DNA from: Tetradesmus obliquus
Lineage: Eukaryota; Chlorophyta; Chlorophyceae; Sphaeropleales; Scenedesmaceae
DNA length: 64,000 nucleotides
Assembly (NCBI GenBank): GCA_030272155.1
Contig: CP126205.1
Span: forward strand, 3,708,501 to 3,772,500
Reading direction: 5' to 3'
The notes beneath the pieces were generated by a model. That model ran no database searches. It worked only from the letters and a program-made list of their open reading frames with translations, and was not told the DNA's origin. The position numbers and the translations under genes are program-made. Shown here piece after piece: positions 51,646-63,769 of this stretch. Numbering within the stretch: position 1 is the first letter of the stretch; every line of letters begins with the position of its first letter.

Positions 51646-54600
51646 ATGAGGAGGCAAGGAGTGCTATCGCTGCTTCTGGGCAGCTGCTTGGTGGGCGTGG
51701 CACTCTGTGCCTGCCCACCAACAGGCTTCGATTCCGTCCCAAACCTTGACCTGGTCAAGTATATGACTGGACCTTGGTACTCCCAGCAGCAGGTGCGAAG
51801 GCAGCCGTGTAGTGCCCACAGCTCTCCACGGTAGTGCCTGCAAACGCATGCTGCAAAGGATGGTGGCTCTTAGCGGGCATGACCGTGTTTCCCGACCTAC
51901 ACAGCACGTTTTGCTGAGCAACTGAGCAGCAGAAGTGAGCTCACGCAAGGGCTGTTTTCACTCCCCGCGTTTTCGCGCCCCCGCCAATGAACTTTTCTCA
52001 TTGCAGGTTGCCGGCAGCAACGACAACCTCTTCTGCATCAAGTGAGTTTGATACACCAATACGATGCCTGCATCCACAGCTCTCTTTCTTGTTCTCAACT
52101 AAGTCTCTGATGCTGCTGCTGGAGCTGCTGATGCTGATGCTGGTGTTGCTGCTCTTTGTATCTTGCTGCTGCTTCCTGCAGGGCCGAGTACAAGATCAGG
52201 GATGCTGACAACCTCTCCGTGAGTTGCTCAATGCTGCTAGCTCACCTGCCAGCTTACATGCGCACCTGCACCATGCAGCAGCAGCTGGCGCAGCAAGCAG
52301 CAATCTAGTGCTGCTTGCTGCGCTGAATCAAACCTCGCTCCTGCCTTCTTCACACTGATGCATAAACTCTGAAGCTGACCATTGCCCTACCAATGCATCC
52401 TCCTTTCTTCAAATCAACCTTTCCTGCAAGCAGAAGGGTGTGGTGGTGCACAACTCCGCCAACAAGGGTGCAGTCAATGGGGAGCTGGTTGACCTCAACG
52501 CACTGCCAGGTAACGCCAGCAGCGCAGCAGGCTCCCTGGCCGCTGCCATCCCCAGCCTGGTGGCCTTCCCTGCTCCTTTCAATGAGACAACAGACGTGAA
52601 GGCCACAGCAGACAGCAAGCTGAAGGTGAGACAGCATCTCTGCTGTTCTGTTTAACTGGGTGCTGGGGCAAATATTGAGACAGCTGACGTGAGGCACGCG
52701 TTGCTGCGGATGGGTTGTGTGTGTCTTCAAACTTTGGGCTGTGGGCACGAGGATGTTCAGCCAGGTGGCCTTCCCTGCGCCATTGAACAAAACAACTGAC
52801 GTGAGCGCTGGGGGCATGCATGAGACCACTGACGTGAGGCGACAGCAGACAGCAAGCTGACTGTGTTGTACTCGTCTGTTTTTCCCCACTGCAAGTGGGC
52901 CCCGGCATCTTTGAGCTGCCCTACAAGCTGGGCTAGAGCCTGCAACCTCATCATAACCCCACGCTGCTCTGCTGACCCTGCTTGTCTGTTGCGTGTGCAC
53001 GTTGCAGGTTGGCCCCGGCATCTTTGAGCTGCCCTACAAGCTGGGCACAAAGTTCCTCTTCAATGACTACTGGATTGTGGCAGTGGGTGAGTAGCAGCGC
53101 CAGCAGCAGCAACGGTAGCAGCAGTGATAACAGTCTAGGATAGGTACATGCAACAGCGTGTCAGCAGGAAAGAGGACAGCAGATACTCCACCACCTGCTG
53201 ACAGTAGCAGCACAGATACACTGTGCCAGTGCACCTACGTTTGACAAATCTGTGTTTCGTTGTTTGTTGTGTGCTGCAGTACCTGGTAAGCCAGGTGTTT
53301 ATATGATGTGTGTCATGTCCTTGTCTCACCTGCTAATGTGTACTGTACCTCCTGCACGCGAGTCCGCTGACGCCTCCCTGGGCTATGATTGGACCATAAT
53401 CTGACAATGCTGCCCTGCTGCTGCTGTCTGCTCTGCTGCTGTCTGCCCGCCTGTCGTTTCTGTCTTTCTGTTGTTCAGGCGAGTCTGCTGACGCGTCCCT
53501 GGGCTACGACTGGGCCATCGTGACCAGCGGCTCTCCCAAGAACCCCAACATCCTCACCGGCAAGTGCCGCACCGGCAACGCCCTCGGCACCAACCAGGGT
53601 GAGCCCGCAACTGCTTGACACCAAATGCAACGAGCATTCTTATGCTTACACCCTCAACTGCTTGCAAGCCTGCTGACATGCGTGAGACCAGCTAGAACAC
53701 GAGCAGCAGTATCCGCTAGCTGCACACAAACCAAACAACCTGCCAGCTCTGTTTATGGCGCCAAAGTGGTTGCCTGGACTCCCAGCTAGCGTCAAGTTGG
53801 GTGTTTGACTGATGTTTGACCCATGTTTGACTCATGTTTGACCGTTGCAGGCATGTGGCTACTGTCCCGCAAGCCGGTTGACCCAGAGGCCACTCAGGCC
53901 ATGCTTGCAAAGGCAGCAGCCCTGGGCCTGGACACCTTACGCAAACGTCATTGACCAATGTTTAAATCATGTCTGACCCACGTTTGACCCGCAGGCATGT
54001 GGCTGCTGTCCCGCAAGCCCGTTGACCCAGAGGCAACACAGACCATGCTTGCAAAGGCAGCAGCCCTGGGCCTGGACACCGCATCCAAAGCTCATTGACC
54101 CATGTTTGACTGATGTTTGACTCATGTTTGACCGTTGCAGGCATGTGGCTGCTGTCCCGCAAGCCCGTTGACCCAGAGGCCACTCAGACCATGCTTGCCA
54201 AGGCAGCTGCCCTGGGCCTGGACACCTCTTCCCTGAAGCCAGTCATGCAGCAGGGCTGCCTCTTCGGAGCAGCAGCACCCGGCAGCAGCACTGACGCTGC
54301 TGATGATGCCAGCAGCGGCGTTGCTGTCGCAGCCGTTCCTGCAAGCAGCAAGAAGCAGCAGCAGGGCAGCGGCAAGGCCGCAACTCCTCCTGCAAGCAGC
54401 GGAAGCAGTAAGAAGGCCGGCGACAGCTCTGCCAAGGTGGCCAGCGCTGCTCCTGTTGCGCTGGATCCTCTGGCAGTTACGCAGAAGGTGGAGTTCAACA
54501 TCAGCATCGGCGGCAAGCCTGCAGGGTCCGTCATCCTGGGCATGTTTGGCAACGCTGCACCCAAGACTGTGCAGAACGTGAGTGCAGCAGCTGCTGCTGG

Positions 54601-55209
54601 TGTTCTTTTGCTGTTGGCGCCCTGCCCACAATCGCATTGCATGCCTGCGCCAACTAGGTTCTGATCTGATGATCTGAAAAACTGTTCTTCAGCATCTTAA
54701 TGAAGCATACTCTGGTGCAGCATCAACAAAGTTCCACTCTGCGCTAACATGTGTCACGACCTTTCCCTGCTCTTTCGCATGCCCCGCAGTTCGTGTCCAT
54801 CTGCAAGGGCGCCAAGGGCTCCCCCAGCTACGTGGGCACCAAGTTCCACCGCGTCATCAAGGACTTCATGGTCCAGGGAGGAGACTTCGAGAAGGGCGAT
54901 GGCACAGGCGGTTACAGCATCTACGGAGCAAGCTTCCCCGATGAGAACCTCACCTTCGAGCTGAGCCGTGGCGTGCTGGCCATGGCTAACTCCGGTCCCG
55001 ATACAAACGGCAGCCAGTTCTTCATTACCGTTGTGCCCACCGACTGGTTGAACGGCAAGCACGTGGTGTTTGGCCGCGTGCTGCGTGGCATGGAGCTGGT
55101 GGATGCGATTAGCGATGCACCGGTCAACACCGCCGATGCTCCTCTGTCGCCTGTGAGCATCTCAGGCTGCAGGGCGTGGAAGGACGCCGTGCCTTCCAAG
55201 CTGACCTAA
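51646..55209 (+). CDS. Secreted/lumenal lipocalin-cyclophilin fusion
   Basis: The eight-exon model with consistent phases gives 488 aa: 51646-51792, 52007-52041, 52182-52218, 52434-52625, 53008-53086, 53479-53598, 54141-54577, 54790-55209. An N-terminal signal peptide ([18 protein letters not shown]) is followed by a lipocalin domain: [19 protein letters not shown] is the GxW first strand, then [35 protein letters not shown] and [10 protein letters not shown]. Cys residues suit disulphides. A Lys/Ser/Ala linker leads to a full cyclophilin peptidyl-prolyl isomerase: [15 protein letters not shown] (catalytic Arg, Phe, Gln), GSQFFIT and [11 protein letters not shown] (Trp and His), so it should be active. 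Lipocalins bind small hydrophobic ligands; cyclophilins assist folding. Why they are joined is unknown. ER/secretion is inferred from the leader; a plastid-lumen route is less likely. Confidence 0.9.
52755..52940 (+). repeat. Junction copies from lipocalin exons 4 and 5
   Basis: 52755-52860 holds two copies of exon 4's 3' end (VAFPAP.N.TTDV with GTGAG). 52895-52937 holds acceptor-side [12 protein letters not shown] of exon 5, ending in TAG. Confidence 0.8.
53360..53402 (+). repeat. Upstream copy of lipocalin exon-6 5' part
   Basis: It repeats [11 protein letters not shown] and then hits a stop. Confidence 0.8.
53810..54226 (+). repeat. Triplicated acceptor plus exon-7 5' part, with TTTGAC minisatellite
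   Basis: Starts at 53851, 53995 and 54141 (144-146 bp period) each read GCATGTGGCT.CTGTCCCGC after a gcag acceptor and are preceded by a run of catgtttgac units. The first two stop matching after GLDT, and only the third continues into the full exon. The copies are over 90% identical by eye. Confidence 0.9.
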
Positions 55210-56048
55210 TCCCTAGGGTTTAGGCCGAAACCCTTGAAGGGTGGCTGCAGCAGTTGCAGATGAGTTGTGAAAACAACACGTGTGGGATAGGTATAGGATT
55301 GTAGGTGGTTAGGTCTAGGGCGTGGTTTGCTGTAGGTCAGGTGGACTGGGGTGTTCGTAAGCAATGCGATTAGTGGCAAGTAACGAGTGACAAGCTTGGT
55401 GCAGATAGCTCACCAGTGCTTTGTTCACCAACAATGAGCCGTGCACCTTGCACGCAGAATATGCTAGCTGTCAGCATGGCAATATAGAGCTGTTGTAACA
55501 TCGCAGTGTTGACCAAGAACCTGGTTTTGAGGCGACGTACGTAGCCAGGTACGCTCAAGCTAAGTTATGTTGCTGACTGAGAGCTGGCAAGTTATGTCCT
55601 CATAGAAGTCACCATCACCAGATCACCAGTCAAGCCACCGCAACTCAAAAGAACCCCTTGCAACATCTTTGGGGTCGAGACAGCTATGTTTTGTGAGCAG
55701 ATCTGCATCTAGATGCGCATAGCAGCTTGCAGCAATTTGTGAAAACAAGCAAATCAAAGAGACATGCAAGTCTGACAGGCTGCCAAAAAATTTGATGATT
55801 TGATTCTACCCAATGACTACTCAGATCATTACCGTAGTGTACTGCCGACCCAACATACACGGTGATTAGCAGGCCATAACACGTGTTACTCATTTGGATT
55901 ACAAAGCAAATTGCAGCACTTTACTGGTCCCCATATGCATAGGACATACTGAAGGTTTGAATGATGCATTGCGGTTTTGATAAATGCTCGTTTTTCACTC
56001 CCTTGCAAGTCACACGTGGTAGCTATGCTGCCCCTGGCTCTTCTGCTG
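55210..56048. other. 3' flanks of convergent cyclophilin-fusion and channel genes
   Basis: TGTAA occurs at 55494-55498 (+), 285 nt after the fusion gene's stop, and TTACA at 55899-55903 (antisense TGTAA), 146 nt after the channel stop. No coding signal was recognised. Confidence 0.45.
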
Positions 56049-56524
56049 TCAAAACTGCCTATCCTGGCTGTCCTGATGCTGACTAGCCACGCTCCAGTCC
56101 CCATCGCTGTACTGCACAAACTGGTCATCATCAGCCACCGCTGCTGCTGCTGCTGGAGCAGCCAGACTACCATTCCTGTCCAGGCCATAGGGAAACAAGT
56201 ACCTGCACATGCACACAGCACACATAACAGGCAGCTGTCAGCAGACTATCGCCTGGATTTGAGTCAGCTCAGGCAGCTGCTGTTGTCATCCCTCACCTGC
56301 CAGGGCCCCCCGAGAACAGCCTATTCTGAGCCCAGTGCCCTGCCGATATGATGCAGTGACTGATGCAGTGCTTTGAACCAGCATTTCAAAAATCATTACC
56401 ATCCAGGACCCACATGTATCTTCCTTCTTTTCAGAAGCATGTGGGCACAACAGCATCCCTCACCTGCCAGGGGTGCCAGAAAAGAGTCCAGTGCCCTGCC
56501 GCGGCAGCCAGCTCCCGCGCGCCA

Positions 56525-56557
<33 letters not shown>

Positions 56558-58172
56558 GCGGGCCGCCAGCGCCAGTCAAGCTCAAGCTGCTGCGCCGCGA
56601 GAAGCTCACGCTGCTGCGGTGCAACCCACCAGCACTGCGCCGCGCCAAAGTTGGGCTCGTAACCCCCGCTGCTGCTGCTGCTGGTGATGCTGCTATGCTG
56701 ATGCTGCCCATGCTCAGGTTGCGTGCTAGTGGAGGAGGTGGCATGCTGCGCCTGGTGAGCTCCTGCTGGTGCAGTGAGACGCTGCGGCCCCTTGCTGCAA
56801 AGCTGACGGGCCTGATTGGCGCAAACGCATCTGCCTCTTCAGCTTCAGCAGATGCTGCGTCAGCATCCTGCTGGTGATCAGCTCCATCAGCTACTGCCGC
56901 TGCTGCTGCTGCTGCTGCTGCACCACTGCTTGATGTTGGGCTGGTGTCCTGCCTCAGGCCTCCTACCACTCCCGCACGCTGCTGCCACTGCTGCTGCTGC
57001 TCAGCAGCTGCCACTGCCACCGCAGCAGCTGAGATGCTCTGCACTCCAAGGCTGGATGACCTGCCCCCAGCCTGCAGCCTCTGCCCCAAGCTAGGTGCAG
57101 GGGCACACAGCGAGCCGAGGCGGTGTGCGCCGCTGTCTTTGCTTAGGCTGTTGCGCCTGCCAGGCCATGCCTGGGAGTTGTGCCTGCTGGGGCTGCTGGG
57201 GCTCATCGGCACTGCTCCCCGGGCGCTCATGCTGGACTGCCTCAGGCCCTGCTGCTGCTGCTGCTGCTGCACACCTACTTGGCTTTCTGCATGTTGCTGC
57301 ATAACCACCTGCTGCTGCTGGTGCTGTGCTGCTGCACCGCCGTCAGCAAATATGCCTGCCTGCATGTTCAGCTGGCCGAACAGGCTCTGCGAGTAGGCAG
57401 CCTTGAAGACATTCCACTTGGTCAGCGGGCCGCCAGCAGTGCCCAGGGGCGAGCTGTGGGTGCCATGCAGGGAAGTGGGGGCCTGGGCCGCCTTGTGGTC
57501 TGCAGCTGTTTGCACTGCAAGTGCATGAGATGGCAGCAGCAGGACAGCAGCATGCACATGTTATCCTGCAGCCTCTACAGCGCACTACGGCACCCAGCTA
57601 CCAGAAGATCATTGGCCTGTTGTTGGTGCCTGGCTGCATGTTCAAAGTTTTGCACAGACACTTCCATGCACAGAGTAATCCACCCATGGCCTCAAACTCC
57701 TCTTCAGTTCCGACCACTGCTGCAGCCACTGCCCATCCCGTTCACTCATTGGTGCTGTGACTGTGACAGTGACAGGGTGATGCTGATTATGTATGTGCTC
57801 ACCCATAGCCTCAAACTCCTCTGCCAGCTCCGGCCACTGCTGCAGCACCTCCTCCAGGTCAGCCCGGGACAGGCTGTACAGCTCGCAGTAGGTGCTGGCC
57901 ACCACAGTGGCTGCATGAGCAGCAGCATGCAAGCCAGCAGAAGCAGAGCAGCAGCAGCAGCAGCAGCACAGCTGGTGATTACTGGCCACCACGGCGGCTG
58001 CAACCATTAACAAAACAATGCAAAACCTCATGGTGCCCCAATCCTTTACGGCCCCCAGGGCCATGGTAGCAGCCAGCCACCCCAGCAAATATGCCTCACC
58101 GTTGCGGGCCTCTCCCAGCAGGCAGCTGAGCTCCCCAAAGTACTCGCCAGGCCTCAGCAGGTTGATGCGCCT

Positions 58173-58207
<35 letters not shown>

Positions 58208-59906
58208 GCAGGATCTTCAGATCGGTGCATGCGCGGGTAGAGCAGCTGCTCAAAGCTACTTATCCTAGTCTCGGCAAATTGGCTGCATCTCCCACGTCGT
58301 ATGCACCCCTGAAGACAATAAAAGCAGGGTCGTATATGGCACCCCACACACTTGCCAGCCACTCACTTGTACGGCCTGTCTCCCAGCTCGTCCACATACG
58401 TGTACTTCTCCCGCGCCTTCTTCTCGCCCCTGAACAGCGTGAACTCATGCAGCAGGCTCTCATCAACACTCAGCGGAGTGCCGCCGTTGCTGCAGGCGCC
58501 CACGCCGCCACTTCTGCTGGGCCTGCATGACTGCGATACATAGCCCGACCTGGCAAGGCTGTCAGAGTGGCTATTGCTGCCGCACCAGCCCATGAAGGGC
58601 AGCTGCGACAGCGCTGTAGCAACAGCATGCCATGTGGCTTGCGCTGTCGCGCTGACAGCACCAAAGAAGCCGCTGCTACTGCTGCTGCTGCCACCATGCA
58701 AGGAGGCCTGCCCCTGCTGCTGCCAGGTCTCAAACGCCTGATCCGCGTGTGATGTAGGTGCTGCTGACTTGTCTGCTGGTGCCGCTTGCTGAGCACCATT
58801 TGTGCCTTTGCGCTTGTAGGCTGCCCTTGCAATCGGTGAGCCGCGCTCGTCCTCATACAGCCGCACCTGCATCACAGCAAGCACAGCAAGCACGGCAGCA
58901 TGCAGCACATCTTGCTGTACAGCCATATCACATGCAACATGGCTCTTCTACCCCGCACCACCAATTGCCAAAGCTTCCACAAGCAAGTGTGCATAAGCGC
59001 ACTGCTGGGCTTAAAGTGTCTGCTCGGCTGCCTACTTGAGTGTGTTTCCACGTCATGAAGGAGGCGGCTACACATGCAGCTTCTGCACAGCGGGGGGCAA
59101 GCCCAGACATTGATCACATGTGTCTAGTAGTCGCATACATGTGGCGTGGCTCCCTTACCTCCAGTGCGCCCTCCCCCACAAAGTACATCTCACTGCCCAT
59201 GTCGCCCTGCCGCACCACAATGTCGCCCTGCACACACAGCACAACACACCCGGCAGCACGTACTGGATGAGTACCTAAAGCGTGATTCGCTTGGACTGAT
59301 TTCTGCATGTGCTGCTAGCGCACCCCCTAACAAGCCAGCCACAGCAATGTCCTGCAGTAAACAAGACCGCATCAGCTTTTACATGGTGCAAAATGCGGCA
59401 TGCAGCCCCAAAGCGGTATCTGCAGTGTTCAAGCAGGCCGCTGTAACGGCAACACTAACAGCCAAGCAACCAGCTTACCGGCGCGTAGTACTCCAGCTTG
59501 AGGAAGGTGACCACGCTGGTGATGAACTGAGGGTGCTGGCCACGGAAGAAGGGCACCTTCTCCAGCGCCTCCGCATACAAGTGCAGCACCACCTGGCAGC
59601 AGCATCAGGAGCGGCAGCAGCAGCAGCACAACCCTTCAGAAACTGGCCCCGGAGGAAGAGCACCTTCTCCAGGGCCTCTGCGTACAGGTGCAGCACCACC
59701 TGGCAGCAGCAGCAGCAGCAGCAGCACATCAGATCAGATAGTGGCCCCGGAAAAAGGGCACCTTCTCCAGCGCCTCCGCATACAGGTGCAGCACCACCTG
59801 GCAGCAGCAGCAGCAGTAACAGCAGCAGCAGCAGCGCGACAGATCAGAAACTGGTGGCGGAAGAAGGGCACCTTCTCCAGCGCCTCCGCATACAGGTGCA
59901 GCACCA

Positions 59907-59943
<37 letters not shown>

Positions 59944-61309
59944 CATCAGATCAGAAGCTGGCCCCGGAAGAAGGGCACCTTCTCCAGCGCCTCCGCATAC
60001 AGGTGCAGCACCACCTGGCAGCAGCAGCAGCGGCAGCAGCAGCACCTCAGCACAACGACTGGCCGCGGGAGAAGGGCACCTTCTCCAGCGCCTCCGCAGA
60101 CAGGTGCAGCGCCACTCGGCAGCAGCAGCAGCAGCGCAACAGATCAAACACTGGGTCGAGAACAGGGGCGACGTCTCCAGCGCCTCGCGTAACTTTGCAG
60201 CCCAACTCGCCTTGTACAGCCAGCGGCAATAGCACATATGTGTGGAATCATCAGCTCACCTGTGTGCGCAGGCTGGAGGACAGCCCCGTGATAATGTCAG
60301 CCTCGTTAGCCGCCACCTCGCGCTCCACCACGTAGCTGTAGTAGGCGCGCACCTTGTCAGCCAGCGCCTTGGGCACCTGGGGAACGGCAGAGACGGGTGA
60401 CAACACGGCACATGACAGTACAACAGATTGGACCCCTGCCTGAGGCCCTAGGTGCAAGTGGCTGGCTGCCGCTGCGGCTGTTGCTGCGCTGCAGGCTGCA
60501 CCAGCTCACCCGTCTGTGTCTGAGGAAATCATCAACAGCCTGGCGCTTGGTGGCCATCCTGCATGGCGCAGCCACAAACAGAATCGCGAGGCGCTCAAAC
60601 GTGCAGCGCTGTAACAACAAATGAGCACTTCAAACACAGGCGCAGCACTTGCATGCTCAAATGCGATGCAGCTGCGGCTGTGTGTTGGTGCCATACGCTG
60701 ACATGGCATGCCTGCACCCCCAGCCGCACCCTCACCTGGCACTGCTGGCATTCAATGCTGAGACCATCACCGTCATCGACCCCATGAAGTAACTGCAGCA
60801 GCAGTGGCAGCAGCAGCAGGGGTGGAATGCAGACAGCTGACAGCGCTGCCCATATCAGGAGGCCTGGCATGCAATGCCAATTACAATGTGTGCCAGATCT
60901 GCTGAGGGTGATGCATACCCATCAGCTGCTAGTAACTTGAGCCACCACATTCATGCATGGTGACAGCAGAGCAGGCACAAACGACTGCGAACTGCATGCT
61001 GCTCACGCAGCTCACCCGAACACTGTTGCTCCAGTGAGCATGGCAATCATTGCCACAATCTTCTCAAGCACGCTGTGCCCCACGACATCACCTGCGCACC
61101 ACCGTGACCACAGCTGTGAACAGGCTGTACAAAGCAACAATTGGAATACCTGTCCGTGCTGACTGGTAACAAGAAGCTGCAGCACACGTCTGTATCCAGC
61201 CATTTGCGATGGCAGTTGTGCATGCAGTAGCTGTCCATGGCTTAGCCAACTCACCATAGCCCACTGCTGCAATGGTTGCCACGCTCCAGTACAGTGATGT
61301 CACGTACTG

Positions 61310-61361
<52 letters not shown>

Positions 61362-63729
61362 CAATTGTCAACCACACGTCAGGTTCCATCCAGTCAAGTC
61401 GTCACCTTCCTTTTAGCTCGTGCTTCACAGGAGGCACAGGCACTGCTGTGCAAATGCCTCACCCTTTCAAAGTTGTCAGCCTGTTCCAGCCCGTTGTGGT
61501 ACACCCAGTTGTTGGCATTGTCCTGAGCCCAGCTCAGGTAGTGCCAAATACACGCAGCCCAGTGCAGCAGCAGGAAGGCACTGCCAAACAGCCCCATGAG
61601 CTGCAGGGGCACCCTGCCAATGAGTGACTCCAGCCGCAGCATCACTTGCGGCAGCCGAGTCAGGCGCGCAATGCGCAGCAGGCGTAGCAGCTTGATCATC
61701 CTCACGATGCGCGCGACTCGCACAACCTGCACGCACAGGACAGCAGCGGCAGGCGTTGAGGGGGGATGCAGGATATTCAACAGGTGTAGCTCGAATTGCT
61801 ATGCAGGCAGGTGATGCATTTGCACACTAAGTGGCTGCAGCGAGTTCAGGCTGGCAGGATAGTGCACTGTGATGCACTGTAATGCATGGTTTATGCACTT
61901 CAATGTTTTCCCCCTCTGAGCTTCTCGTTGGCTCCTGACTGGGGTTTCCCACTCCTCGTAATGCAATCCAAACAGTTACAGAAAGCTGCCTGTATCCAAT
62001 CCAGGCATGCAGCATGCCAACCGCATGCACAGATACTGCACGTCAGCCAGTGCTCTTTTCAAAGCTGCCCAATAAAAACCTGTTGTGGGTCATACCTTCT
62101 AAGACGGTGCCAGGACCCACATGTAACTATCCTCTCTCAAACAATCTGGACCCACCTTGAGCAGCATCACCAGCGACGGCAGGCTGTTGTGAAACACCAG
62201 CACCTGTTCAAAAGGGAAAGACGACAGCAGGTCGAACCAGAACCAGCCCTTGAGGTAGCGGCTGGCAATGCCGTGGCGGTCGCTGATGAGCCGGCCATCG
62301 TGCCCTGCAGGTGTAGAGAAGCCAGATGCAGCAAAAAAGGCAGCAGCAGGCGGCCATAATTCAAGGTCTTCAAGACGCCGTGCATGCTGCGCTTGCAGGG
62401 CTGCAGATGTAGCAGGCGGAAGCCTTCACGAAGCACATGAAAATTACTCATGTGCTTTGAGGTGCCATCACTTCAGGGCTGCAGGACTTGCAGCAAGGAC
62501 AGAGGGCTAGCAGCAAGCCGCAGGCATCCACTCCCTCTTTGGCATAACTTTCATTGTGACAGCAGTGACTACGGCAATCAGCAGGGCCATGTGTTGCAGC
62601 TGAGCATGTGTGACGCTTCACTCACCCAGCACAGCTGTGTGGAAGTTCATCCAGATGTCACACATGAAGATCAGGTTGATGGTCAGGTCCAGAATAGACA
62701 GAGGGTTGCCCAGGTCGCTCTGCAGGACAGCACGCAGCAGCAGCAGTTGTACGCAGTGCCGAGTCGCGGTTTTTCCAATCGCCCCTGCTCCTGGCTGCAT
62801 ACAGATTGATGTTCCCACGGTACAGAGCGGCATGGGCAAGAGCCTGATGCGCAGCAGCGCTGGCCGTGCTACTCACAAAGTCGATTTTGAAGGCCACAGC
62901 GTAGGGCAGCACTGTCGCCAGGTACGTGAGCAGCAGCAGCATGACGATGTTCCAGCCCAGCATGATGTTGCCGGTTGGCAGCAGCACATCCCAAAAGAAG
63001 GCCTGCACAGTGAATCGAAGACGGCGGCGGCTGACAGCGTCAGTTGCAAGCCACCTCAGGTCTTGCGTTATATTGTGGTGTTGCGCTGGGGTAGCGTCTA
63101 GTCAATTCTGCCTGCCAGTCTGCTGTTCAATGCACCACCTGAGCGCGTGTAGCAGTGATTGTTGGTTAGGGTGCCGCCACATGCAACAAAGTGTCATCTC
63201 TGAACACACCTTTGCCAGCAAGCCTGCCTGCCTTATGATGTCCTTTGGAGACCAGCCAGCCGTGCTGTCCTCTACTGTCTGCTTTGGCTTGGGACTGATG
63301 AGTGATTGGTTCACATCAGCGTGCCGGCTGCAGCAAAGCAGAGCACAATCAAGGCAAGCAAAGTGAAACAGAGTACATAGGCTGCTGCGTGAACGGATGT
63401 TTACTGCTGCTGATGCGTGTGACGCACGTGCAGCAGGCTTGCAGGATACTAGCAGGCGTGTTGTTGCAGTGGCGCACAGCTGTGCACACAGCAGCTGCAG
63501 AAGGTGCTGGCCCGGCAAGCAGAACGAGGCATGTACAGGATTATCCTCACAGTGCATGATGCAATAGACGCGCTACAACTCTCTTCTGACCGCTGCTGCA
63601 CCAAGTCTGCAAAGTACCAAGGCGCTGAGATACTCACTGTGGCGACAGCGGCTTCACATCATTGGTTGAAGACGCCATGGCAGCATCGTATGCAGCTGGT
63701 ATGCTCCATTCCTGTCCTTGCTGCTTTTC

Positions 63730-63769
<40 letters not shown>

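Noticed and set aside
59146-60192. 348-codon + strand gene across the channel repeats
   Set aside because: It arises from the repeated (CAG)n and exon copies read on the wrong strand; the - strand has the cNBD motifs.
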